This document shows, in pieces, positions 1 through 9,958 of a stretch of 64,000 bases of DNA. The first letter of the stretch is position 1, and each line of letters opens with the position of its first letter. Source of the stretch: Haematococcus lacustris (taxonomy: Eukaryota; Chlorophyta; Chlorophyceae; Chlamydomonadales; Haematococcaceae). The position numbers and the translations under genes are program-made. The notes beneath the pieces were generated by a model. It did not search any database. It was not told where the DNA came from and worked only from the letters and a program-made list of their open reading frames with translations. The DNA lies in NCBI GenBank assembly GCA_030144725.1, contig JASKMD010000003.1, positions 5,008,390 through 5,072,389 of the forward strand. The letters run 5' to 3'.

Positions 1-480
1 CTTCCAGCTGCACATCTCAAGGGGGCGCTGCACAATCTCCCCAAAAGACTGGAAGTTGAGGCAGGGGTTTGTGTCCAGCCACCTGCTCTGTGGGGGGGCC
101 TGGGGTCGTGGCACTGAGCCAGGTGCAGCAGGTGGCTGGTCCTGGTCAGGGGGGAGGGGGCCATTTGTCAGGGGGTGCCTGGGCAGGGGGAGGTGGCTCC
201 TGGGCAGGGGGAGCCTGGGATGGGGGAGGGCATTGGGCGGCTCCTCATGGCACCACGTGAGGACTCACACTGGCTTGCCATGCCGCTGGCTCCAGTCTGA
301 GCGTAACAGTCGCTGGGTTATCTTCCCTGCTGGGGGCACCCAGTCTGAGTGTAACAGTCGCTGGGTTATCGTCCCTGCTGGGGGTCCCGTGGCAGATGCA
401 GCTGGCAGGGCTGGTGGCATGCTCAGTTGAGCTGACCCGGCTGGTTCGGAACTCACCAACAATCATGGGCATGGTAGGTT
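1..480 (-). mobile_element. Decayed Fanzor/TnpB-like element, copy D (partial)
   Basis: Read on the minus strand, about 480-400 gives VGEFRTSRVSS, matching the RuvC-II/zinc-finger entry segment VDEFRTSRVSS of copies A and B in this window. Positions 84-1 give a frame with DTNPCLNFQSFGEIVQRPLE, which parallels DRDCNAALNMQRIGESRWRPLE at the C-terminus of the other copies, after a similar Pro-rich linker. The aspartate before FRTS is Gly here. A 48-bp block at 294-341 is tandemly repeated at 342-389, a stop follows HVVP, and the frames do not join, so this is a pseudogene. It is more diverged than A-C and runs off the left edge. The Fanzor assignment rests on the D...[TS][TS]xx...RD pattern known for that family. 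Confidence 0.6.
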
Positions 481-1242
481 GCTACACCACCTGGCGAGAC
501 CCCTCCCGTACGCCTTGGCTTCCCACCCACCCTGGCTGGGTGACCATCTGGCACCAGCACTGAAGGGGCCATTGCTTGTGGTTCCCTGTTTTAAAATCTT
601 CGTGCGAGCCATGTGAGAGCTACAAATGCAGAGCAGCTGCCGTTACCGACTCGACGCGATACATCCGGGGGCGCAAGCCTTACACAGGCTCAGAGCCGGC
701 AAATAAGTATGGTGGGCATGTGGTTCCCCGGGACGCCCATGTGGGCGGTAAGAGTACGAGCAGTACAAGTGTGGTGTTTGTTGCCCTCACCTTAAAGGAA
801 CCGCCATACCAGAATGCACCATGGCTGACGGGTACACCGCGACAACATCCTCAGCTCAGCAGTTGGCATTCTGGTACAATTACACGCTCTACACACACAC
901 ACATTGCCGCCGCCTTGAGGCTGCTCCCGTGGAAAACAACTGCCAGCAGTGGCAGTACACAAGCCTCTGGTGCACCTGCTCTTCTCTCCAAGCCTCAGCT
1001 CGATTGAGGGGGGACCCAGGATTCAAACCTGGGTGGCAGTGCAGCAGGAGAAGGGCGCCCAGCAGTAGAAGGCACTTGCAGGCAACGTACATTTGCACTT
1101 GTATACCTACCCATCCTTACACACGCCCATCACTCCCTTCCAACCCACAGCTGGCCCTGTCTGCTTGCCATGTGGTCATACAAGCATGTGAAATCATGAT
1201 CACAATGGCATGGCTGATCTCACGCCTCACACCTGGTGTCAC

Positions 1243-3146
1243 TCACTTTTTCCAGTTGCGCTTCACAGGGGTGCCCCACATGCCCTTAGGCATATAGGAG
1301 CCCTGCCGCCCCGTGCGCGTCACGTAGTGCTCCACGGCATACTTTGGCTTCTTGAAATCGTACAGAGTGGGCGGGTAGTCGTTGATGTAGTTCACCCAGC
1401 CATGCCATTCAGCAGGGATGCCTGGAACAAGTAGTGTACGTCATCACCAACATGAGGGTGGAATACTAAAGAACGAAGGATTAGTCCTGAAGCATGCGTC
1501 ATGAGTCCTGAAGCATGAGAAATGAAGCCTGAGGCATGGAGCATGAAGCTGAACTAGCGAACTCAGCAGCTGCTGCACACTGCAGGGTTTGTGGTGACGG
1601 GCTGACAGAGGCCATAGTGGCCAGTAGGCCCACACCAACAGGGAGCAGGCTGCACATGGACAGCGGCCTGACACTGGCTGGCTTCAGCTACAGTGTATAT
1701 GCTGGGGCCCATGTGAGCCATGAGAGCCGGACACAAAACGACATGCAGAGTGAGATGCAACAATGCTGAGCAGCATGCGGCTGTGTCACAGGTGATGGTG
1801 ATGATGAGCGCGACAGTGTGAGATGCAGGATGCCCTGCACGGATGAGGGTGGCGGTGAGGGTGGTGCCAATGGGTGTGGCATGCGGCCTAACACCAGACC
1901 TCCAGGCCCGCCAGTGCACCGTCACGGGGGTTAAGGCCCACACTAACAGCGAGCAGGCTGCACATGCACAGCTGACCCGTCCCCTGTTGGTGTGGGCTTC
2001 AAGCACGGCTGACAACACTGATGCTTGCCCTGTGCCCTTTGAGGTTGGGCCAGTGAGGGAGGCAAAATGGAGGCAGCCAGGGGAGCCCGGCATGATGCGG
2101 AGTAGCGGCCTGCGCACCTCACAGTGCCTAACCAGGTGTGCTTCACAGCAAGACCACTCTTGCCGTCTGCTGGACCAGCAATGTTCACAGATACCAGGAC
2201 CACCCCAAAGACACCGCCCAGGACCCCAGGACCCCAGGACGGCCCCCCAGCAACCCCAACCCCCAGGCAGGCCCCCAGCAGACACACCCAGTCAGGCCAC
2301 CCGGCCACCCAGCCACCCCCAAGGGCAGGCCAGCCAGGCCACAGCCAGACACACCCACCCGGCCACCCAGACACCCCCAAGGACACCCAGCCACCCAGCC
2401 ACCCAGCCAGGCCACCCAGCAACCCAGCTGCAGCAACAGATATCGCACACTGCGAGCCCTGGCTGCGTTAGCTTTCTGCGGTTGAGCCTGCTGGGTGGCA
2501 GCAGCAGCTGTGCCGGTCTCTATCTTCTGCCAAGAGTAACACCCTCCTGCCAGGAAGAACACCATTCTGTACACTGCAGCCCTACTGGTTGTGCCCTAAT
2601 GTTGCCAGTACAATACCTAGTGCCGGCTGATGTGAGCTGTGGTGACAGCTGGTTTGTACCTACTTGTAGCATTGTAGTCAAAAGTGTTCTTGTAGACCAC
2701 CCAGCGTCTGCGGGCTGCGCACAGGTGAGTCACAGTCTTGTGAGTAAGAGCATGTCACACCAGGGTGACAGGGCCTGCACCATCTCCCACTCACTGTATG
2801 GCAGATCATTGTTCTCATAGTACTTGTTCCCTGCGCAGTAGGGGGCAATAGATGTGATGATGAGCAGATGAGGCATGGAACGAGGATGCTGCTGATAGTA
2901 GATACCACTAGGGTCCTCCCCGACGAGGGTGCCCTGTGTTGGACCTTTGATGAGCTTGTTGAACCTAAGGCAGGTGGCAAGAGCGGTGCTGCTTCGCTGG
3001 CTTCGGCATGTGGCTTCGTGCTGACGGTTCGAGGCTTCTTACGCAATGTTGCCGTCCGCAAACATCTTCAAGCCCTCCATCGAGAAAATGAGGCTAAACA
3101 AACTCTTCTTTCCGCTCGCATCTAAGACCTTTTGGAGGTGCGACAT
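1243..3146 (-). CDS. NDUFA12: NADH:ubiquinone oxidoreductase (complex I) subunit B17.2/NDUFA12-like
   Basis: Five exons on the minus strand join in phase: 3146-3043, 2964-2906, 2830-2795, 2714-2664 and 1421-1243, giving 142 residues. Exon 1 starts MSHLQKVLDASGKKS and reaches KMFADGNIA. Exons 2-4 carry GTLVGEDPSGNKYYENNDLP and RRRWVVYKN. The last exon carries IPAEWHGWVNYINDYPPT and ends KRNWKK-stop. The order 'GTLVG-D--GN-YYE', '-RW-VY', 'P-EWH-WL-Y-TD' is the known signature of mitochondrial complex I accessory subunit B17.2 (plant B17.2, animal NDUFA12). It is part of the peripheral arm on the matrix side. All introns are GT-AG. Intron 4 (2663-1422) is about 1.2 kb and holds CCACCCAG-rich low-complexity DNA. 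Its paralogue, the assembly factor NDUFAF2, is less likely given the strong GNKYYE/RRRWVVY match. The gene looks intact. Confidence 0.9.
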
Positions 3147-3545
3147 GGCGACGCTGTTGCAAAGTAGAGTGTTGCAGGTAAATGAGTTTACGTGACATGA
3201 GTGCATGACATGAGACAATTTGCGACTGTTGCGCAGCACAAGGTGGGGAGCAGCGACAGGGACGGTGTGTGTTGCATCGATGCTGTGCTTACTATATGGT
3301 ATTGGTATGCCAACTGTATGTCAATGGCTAATGTCAACCATCCGGGGCCCGTCCTTGCACACGCTGCTGCTGTAATGCCTGTCTATCCTCACTGCCACCC
3401 ACCCTGGCCATCAACGTATCGCATTGATGCCGGTGTCATCAAGTGCAGTCCTTGTGCAGCACGTCATTGTAGAAGAAGGTGTCCCTCCTTTCGCTCCTGC
3501 CCTTGCCTTGCCCCCAGTGTCATGACTAGGGATGTAGCTGTGGGA
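3147..3545. other. Upstream region of the complex I gene, no gene seen
   Basis: Lies upstream of the minus-strand start at 3146. I see no coding exon and no clear TATA-like box. It borders the short transposon derivative at 3546. Confidence 0.4.
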
Positions 3546-3768
3546 TTGGCATGACCAACATGCGCTAGTGTAAGCCGAGTACAGCTCAATTGGGGGGCAC
3601 ACACAACTGTGCCTCAGCAGCACACCAACCATCTGGCACCGGCACTGGCACCTCAGCATTTTAACAGGTTCCTCTTGCATGACTTACACTTTGTTACATG
3701 CATGAGCATTCGTCCCATCAACTGACATAAGCGCGTGTTGCCCAAGGCCTAGTACAACGAGACTTAGT
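3546..3768. mobile_element. Short non-autonomous derivative of the Fanzor-bearing element
   Basis: The left part (3546-3620, TTGGCATGAC...GCCTCAGCAG) matches 6745-6820 at the C-terminal edge of Fanzor copy A. The right part (about 3633-3768, ending CGAGACTTAGT) matches 8503-8664 on the other side of copy A's RuvC domains. The roughly 1.7 kb lying between the two blocks in copy A is missing here. This is what an internally deleted, MITE-like derivative would look like. The shared right boundary is sharp: after GAGACTTAGT the two loci diverge at once. The left boundary is less sharp. No clear terminal inverted repeat was found. Confidence 0.6.
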
Positions 3769-4369
3769 ATACCTCATGCCCGATTCAAAGATGGAGGGTG
3801 GCCCGGGCGGGAGTTCTTGACTGCCCTCTTAATGGTGAGGGAGCCTAACAGTTTGTAGGCTGACTCGTCTTTTAGGTTGATATGCCCATGATTCACAGCG
3901 GCAGGGATGGCCGTGACTGCACCAATCCACACGCCCACCATGCATCACTGCATGGCATGACTGCAAGGACACTGCAAGGGCACCGCAAGGACACTGCAAG
4001 GGCACTTCAAGGGCTTCAACACATGGACACAGTGCATGAGGCAAGAATTGCAAGTGCACATGATGCAAGCACATGATGCAAACACAATAAGACAGCTGTT
4101 TGGCTCCTTGACCGGTGATCAACTGGCAACAGAACAACTCTCACGACTCATTTTCACGGCTCTTTCACGGCTCACGGCGCATGCCAGGTAGCCAGTATTA
4201 GCGGCACGGCCAGGAAGTCAGTCTCAGCGGCAAGCCCCGCAGCTTGCATCCACTGGCACGTTCATGGAAGCAGTCTGGTAGGTGGCCCTGGACCCCGAGG
4301 CAGCTGTCACCTTGAGCGTCACTGATCCTGAGAGGTGTGAGAGAGGAGCATCGTGAACGAGGACAGCTG
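3769..4369. other. Intergenic stretch, no gene seen
   Basis: Between the short transposon derivative and the 3' end of the Reeler-like gene. It contains a short tandem of CAAGGGCAC/CAAGGACAC-like units near 3963-4015 and repeated TTTCACGGCTC near 4151-4175. No exon or RNA gene is recognisable. Confidence 0.4.
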
Positions 4370-6245
4370 TCACAGAGCATAGCTATGGCGGCAGGCAGTG
4401 CCAGTCCCTGGTGCCAAGGGCAGTGAAGGGTCCCGGTCGTTGGTGCAGGCTGTAGTGGTGGCAGCAGCTGTGAGGGCAGGGGTGCAGGAGGCGTCGCATG
4501 CAGGCGTTTTGCAGCAGGTGTTTTGCAGCAGGGGCTCACCAGTGGCTGAGCAGGGCAGGGTGAGGGTGACGGGGGCTGGCACTGTTGCCCCGCCCTTGGT
4601 GTACAGGCGGTTGGGGCTGCAGGCAGCAGGCAGTGCAGCCACAGGATGCATTGTGGGAGGTGGACATTGTGTTGACAGTGGTTCGAGGCTCACCCAGGCC
4701 TGTACTTATCCAGGCCTGCTTAACCATAGTCTAGGCAGAGGGAGGGTGCGCCTCCTGCCTTCCTGCCCGCATGTGTTAGAGCATGGGTTGATCAGGGTAG
4801 GGAGGCCACGCGGCAGCAGGCAGACGTGGCCGGCCAACAGCGCCAGTGCTTGCATACAGGCCAAGCAGCGGCATAGCCAGGGTCAGTCTGGTGCAGAGCG
4901 CGTCCCAGGTGAAGGCGCACCACTGTGGATCTGAGGCCGGAGTAAAGGAGCCCGCCGTGGCAGTGAGGAGGTATAGCACCGGTCCCAGGCCCGACACCTG
5001 CAGGCAGCGGGCAGGCAAGGCGCAGTAAAGGTCTCATCATCATCATCATCATGGCTGCAGGTGCACTGTTGGGAGGCTTGCGGTTGCTTACTGCACAACA
5101 CTGGCCCCCTTGTATGGTTGGCATCCCATGTTGAGCTCAGCTAGGTCAGGCTCAGGCTGCTGCAATGCCAGGAGGGCTGTGGCGGCTGGGCAGGGCAACC
5201 CTTCGCCTTGGGTGCCCCTGCCTCCTCTCCCCTTGTCACACCTGGCTGGCAATAGAAGCTGCACGGGCTATCGTCAGCCGCGTCAGATTTGTGCTTCTGT
5301 CTATGTTGCCTCTTGCCTCTCCACCCACTAATACAGAGCTCCTACGCATTTCATGACTGAGTAAACGGTTGACTAACATGCACCCATATGTGTGCGTGAT
5401 TGCTACTTGCACGCCAAACGTGCAATGGGGAAAGGGCTACTGCCCCAGCCTAGGCACACCTCACTCACCTGTACTGTGTTCACACCACGGCACAGTTGTG
5501 TGTTGGGCTTGCCCTCCTGGGCCACAATGAAGGTGATGCCGCTGCATGACCATATCACCAGAGCAAAGAATGAGGAGGCATGTGACCTGCTTTGCCTCCC
5601 TCATGGACATCGTGCTTGCTGCTGCTGCCGCAGGTGCAGGAAAAAAGGGATGAGACACATTTAATGTACTGGTATTTTGCCAGCACTTACACACAGGAGT
5701 CAGCCATTTAAACACATACCATAGGGTCACCTACTACTAATAAACACGCATGCCATGCAGCAGGACCGGGCAGCAGCTGGACCCTCAGTGAGAAGGATGA
5801 TAATTTGTTGTACACTGTACCACAATGCGCAGGCCAACACCCTGCAGGCGAGTCATTGCGTGCATAGTTGCGACGAGCGGTGAGCGAGCCTCACTTGTTT
5901 GCCACGGGTGCGCCGTGTGCTTTGAAACCCTTCGCTGGGTGGTCCAAGCACGACGCCGCGTATTCTCCCACATACAGCCTGCACAAGGGCGGGGCAGCAG
6001 GACGCGACCCATCAAACTATCCCGGCTCCCGCAGCTTCTCTAACGCGGCGCTGCTCCAGCTATCATAGCGCGCGTGCCAGTGAAAGTGTGTGGGGCATTA
6101 AATGTGTGCGGAGTACTTGGAGATGGGAGTGCGGTCGAGCCAGTGGGCAAGGCTGTAGGAGTGCTTACGCAGGAAAGGCCTGCGTACTGGCCACAGCTAT
6201 CGCCAGCAGCGCCAAGGCAACATACGTCCTCCGGAAGCTGCCCAT
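4370..6245 (-). CDS. Small secreted protein, Reeler-domain-like
   Basis: Six minus-strand exons join in phase: 6245-6169, 5978-5895, 5541-5469, 4997-4858, 4616-4540 and 4449-4370, about 176 residues. The start gives a textbook signal peptide (MGSFRRTYVALALLAIAVAS, then TQAFPA). Next come LYVGEYAASCLDHPAKGFKA, GITFIVAQEGKPNTQLCRG, then GPVLYLLTATAGSF and NRLYTKGGATVPAPVTLTLP with spaced cysteines; it ends HSYAL-stop. The pattern of a Cys near the start, 'G-P---LC-G', 'LLTA--G-F' and later Cys resembles extracellular Reeler-type beta-sandwich domains. That link is by eye only. The donor at 4858 (GTATGC) is the weakest junction. Function is unknown; secretion to the wall or periplasm is inferred. 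Confidence 0.6.
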
Positions 6246-6744
6246 TGTCAGCAGTCAGGGGGTTGAGAGGCTGTCAATGCAGGGGTGCCAGCACAAGTAC
6301 AATGGCGGCAATAAATCGCATTAGTGCGAAACTGGGAAACTGCGAACTGCGCAGTGTGACGGAGTGAAGGTGTCTGGGCGAGAGGTCCCGCCGGAGATAG
6401 AGCGGTTGCGCTGGAGCTAGTGAAACACATGGGTAGCCTCGCGGCGCTTTCCAAGGTGTAGTCGTGAGAGGCGCGTCCGCCAAATGCTTGCCCCGCGAGA
6501 AAACATGGCAACAAGAGGCAACAAGAGCAGCCCCCTTGTCCCTCACTAGGGCCTCCATTTGAGCCGGACCACTAGGGACCACTAGTGGCCACTAGCGGCC
6601 ACTAGCGGGACTACTAGGTACCACTAATGGCCCGACTCAAAGGGTGTTGATGGGCTGTGTGGAGTAAACCCATTGCACATGGACATGGTGCATGAGTGCC
6701 TTCCACCTACATTATTGCCTGACCGCGAGGGCTATGGTGTAGAG
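6246..6744. other. Intergenic region upstream of the secreted-protein gene
   Basis: Contains a short cluster of CCACTAG(C/T)GG-type units (about 6567-6630), a degenerate tandem repeat. No exon is seen. The promoter of the minus-strand gene starting at 6245 should lie here, but no element can be named. Confidence 0.4.
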
Positions 6745-9250
6745 TTGGCATGACAAAAGTGCGCTAGTGTAAGCTGATTACAGCTCAAATGGGGGGGCAC
6801 ACACTACTGTGCCTCAGCAGGCTGCTGCTGTTGATGGGCCTTGGGTGGCTGGTCTCGCACCCGCTTGTAGCCCAGGCCAGGGTACTCCGTGCCCCTGGCT
6901 GGCAAAGCTCCCTAATATGGCCAGTAGCACAGCTCGAGCGGGCGCCACCTGCCCTCCCCAATGCGCTGCATGTTTAGCGCTGCGTTGCAGTCCCGGTCTA
7001 CCCACCTGCCTTGCCCCTGCCCTTGCCTTTGCCTTGGTAGGCTGGGTAGGCTCAGCTGCCGCTGAGGCTGCTGCCGGGTATGGCTTCCTGGCTGCTGCAT
7101 GGGCCTTGTGGGGGCTTGCGTGGGGCCACTACCGGGCACCACATCATGCCCCGCACTGGCTGGTCACGCTGCTGGCTCCAGGCTGGGCACAGCAGGGTGG
7201 CAGGCTTCCAGTCTTCAGGCCTGGTGGGCTGCTCATGGTCCAGCTTCTCCTTAGAGGGCTGCCGGCTATTCACTGCTGAGCTGACCCAGCTGCTTGCCCT
7301 TGCCTTTGCCCTTGGCGGGCTGTGTGGGCTCAGCTGCCTGCTCAGCCTCGGTGCGCTTGCTGCGCTTGGCTGGCGAGGGAGTGCTGGGCCCAGGCTCTGA
7401 GGCTGCTGGCTGTGTGGCTGCCTGGCTGCTGCATGGGGGCTGTGGCAGGGTGCGGGGGGGCACCACCGGGCACCACATCAGGCCCCTCACTGGCTGGTCA
7501 CGCTGCTGGCTCCAGGCTGGGCGCACCAGGCGGTGTTCCACCTGCCCTGCTGGGGGCTTCCAGCCTGCAGGCCTGGTTGTCCTGCGTTTGTTCAGCTGCC
7601 TCTCACAGGGCTGCTGGCCGTTCACTGCTGAGCTGACCCGGCTGGTGCGGTGCTCATCCACAAGCACCACCCTGCCCCGCAGCTGGCCTGCGACCCTGGT
7701 CCTGCACACCACCTTGCAGCAGGCACGCAACACCGCATAAGCACCCCAACCTCCCCCAGTGCCAATGCTAGCTACTCCAAAGGAGACGACCAGCTGCTTG
7801 GCATGTCCATGGCGCTCCATGGACATCTCCGCCATGTCCTCCACAGACTGCAGCCATGCACACAAGGCGCACAGGGTAGTTGAGATGGTGGCACCAGACA
7901 TGGCACAGTCAACTACTCTTTCACCTCACGCCCAACCCACCACATCTCAATACATATCCGTCCCACCCACCCACCCACCCTCACCTTTTTGAAGAACTGC
8001 TCCAGTGCCCGGTCTGAGCTCCGTACAGCCTCGGCCGCTACCGTGCCCATATGGGGTCCAGGTACACATCCCACACCGCATCCCAGGTGGCCAGGGTGGT
8101 GGTGGTGTGCTTCAAGTTGTCCACCAGGGAGGTGCCGGCTGAGCTGGCTGCTGCCAGGTGCTGGAAGTGGTGCTTGATAGGAGCCAGCCACCGCTGGGTG
8201 TCGCGGCGGGCGTTGTTCAGGCCGCTGGCCTGCTTCACCTGGCCCTTGGTCAGCTTTCACCGGTTCAGCTGGTCAGCTACCAGTTGGCCTGACTCCTGGT
8301 CCCCTGGGCGCTGACTGCCTGGGTGACGCCGGGGTCGATGCCCACCCCAATCTGTGTGGCTGGATCAAACACAAACTCACGCTGCTCAGCTATGGCCTTG
8401 CTTATGTGGGGGAGTCCCACTGCATGGGCCGCTGCTGCTGCTGCTCTTCGGCGGCTGTTGCTAGTAGTGTTGCTGGTAGTGCACACACACGGCACTGGCA
8501 CACGGCACTGGCACTGGCACCTTAGCATCGAAACAGGTTCCTCTTGCATGACCTACACTTGGCCTGACCCTACATAACCTTACACTTTGATACATGCACG
8601 AGCATCCGTCACATCAACTGACACAAGCGCGTGTTGCCCAAGGCCTAGTACATCGAGACTTAGTCTGTCTCCCCTGTCCTTTCAAACTGAAACCCCCTTG
8701 TGGCTCAGTGCTACAGTGCGGTGCAGCGGAGCGCGTCAACAAATGAGGAGGGCGGCATCAGGCGCAGCATGGCCTTGAAGGAGCGAGCCCTACCTCGCAG
8801 CAGCAGCAGCAGCAGCAGCAGGGCACCACGAGCAGGCAGCCTCAGGGCCAACCTGAAGGCTTGGTCAGACCCAGCTGCTTGCACACCCAATGCAGCACCC
8901 TACTGTCCAGCTTGCATGAAGTGCACCCCCACCCTGGCCATGGGGTTGAGGGCGAAGGGGGGTGGGCAGGTCAGGGTTCAGGGACAACCCCTACGCTTGC
9001 CGCGCTTTGGCTGCCCTGGCGCGGGTAGGGTGGGGGGCTGCTGCCACTGCTCTAGCCACCTGCACACATGCACCGCATGGCGCATGCGGCAGGGCAGGGG
9101 CAGGGTGTCCTGCAAGGAACCCTGCTGCTTAAGGTGCTTGGCAGTGCCTAGCAGTGCTCTTGCCACCTGCCACCTGCCTAGCAGTGTTTTTCGAGGGTCT
9201 CTTGTGGCTGCAGCTACGCATCGGTGCTTCAGCCATAATGACGCGCTCAC
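6745..9250 (-). mobile_element. Fanzor/TnpB-like RNA-guided nuclease pseudogene, copy A (rearranged)
   Basis: Minus-strand fragments, N to C: LHWVCKQLGL at about 8910-8860; RuvC-I FDPATQIGVGIDPGVTQAVS at about 8390-8330; LATWDAVWDVYLDPIWA at about 8100-8050; RuvC-II GRVVLVDEHRTSRVSSAVNG at about 7690-7630; VRGLMWCPVV; a Ser/Pro/Lys linker; and RuvC-III WVDRDCNAALNMQRIGEGRW at about 7010-6930. This fits the Fanzor/TnpB order D...[TS][TS]xx...RD. The C-terminal third is present twice (about 7046-7290 and 7395-7645), so two copies have fused. An in-frame TAG follows LELCYWPY, and frames shift between blocks, so it is not functional. The block at 8503-8664 is the shared right end of the short derivative at 3546. 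Confidence 0.75.
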
Positions 9251-9958
9251 CATGACCCACTACGACCCACTATGACGCATGACAGCTTACAGTGACCCCT
9301 CTACGACTTCTTGCATGCGAGCATGCCAATTAGTAGAGTGCCTAATCACACCCTACACCCTCACTAAACCCCTTTCATCGACCCTCATCACAGCGAGCTT
9401 CCCCATGCTTTCTAGCAGCCAGTGATACTGATGCAGGCAGCCAGGAAATGCTCACTGCAGGGGCAGTCTGCAGGGACAGTCTGCAGGGACAGTGGAGGCA
9501 GGCAGGCATAGGCAGCAAGCATAGGGTGTATAGGGTGTAGGGGCACAAGAAGAGCAGCAGCCGGAGTTGACACTGGCGAGCAGTGGCCAGTGTTGGCAAA
9601 TGCACTAGCAGCAATGGCAGGAAACGAAAATGAGGGTGCTCTTTTGGTCCACAGCCCCGTGCATCTACTGAAAGCTGCACGCACATGGATGGGCAGTGCA
9701 CATGCTGTGCAGACGGAGGGCGCACACCGAGTTTTAATCCCTACTGCACCAGCCAAGATCTCGTTCTGAAGATCCTATGCAAGACGCTGCTCGACGAGTA
9801 GATTGTTTGTCTGTGACGTGCTTGGTGTGACGCCCGCTCACCCGCACAACACGGTTCCGTGTCGCTGGGAGCATTGCTAGGGCCTTGTCGCACTACGACA
9901 TCAGCGTGTATTCTCGCCCTTCTGTGCATTGAGCGAGGATTGGTTACGAAACAACGAA
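9251..9958. other. Region upstream of the TGD2-like gene
   Basis: No exon found. A short tandem of GCAGGGACAGTCT (about 9460-9495) is present. The promoter and 5' UTR of the plus-strand gene starting at 9959 are expected at its right end; no motif is convincing. Confidence 0.35.

Noticed and set aside
5092..5159. Possible extra exon of the secreted-protein gene
   Set aside because: It would leave the next exon out of frame, whereas skipping it joins NTVQ to VSGLG in frame.
5825..6068. Plus-strand frames with natural-looking composition
   Set aside because: They are the antisense of exon 2 of the secreted-protein gene, which joins signal-peptide exon 1 in phase on the minus strand.
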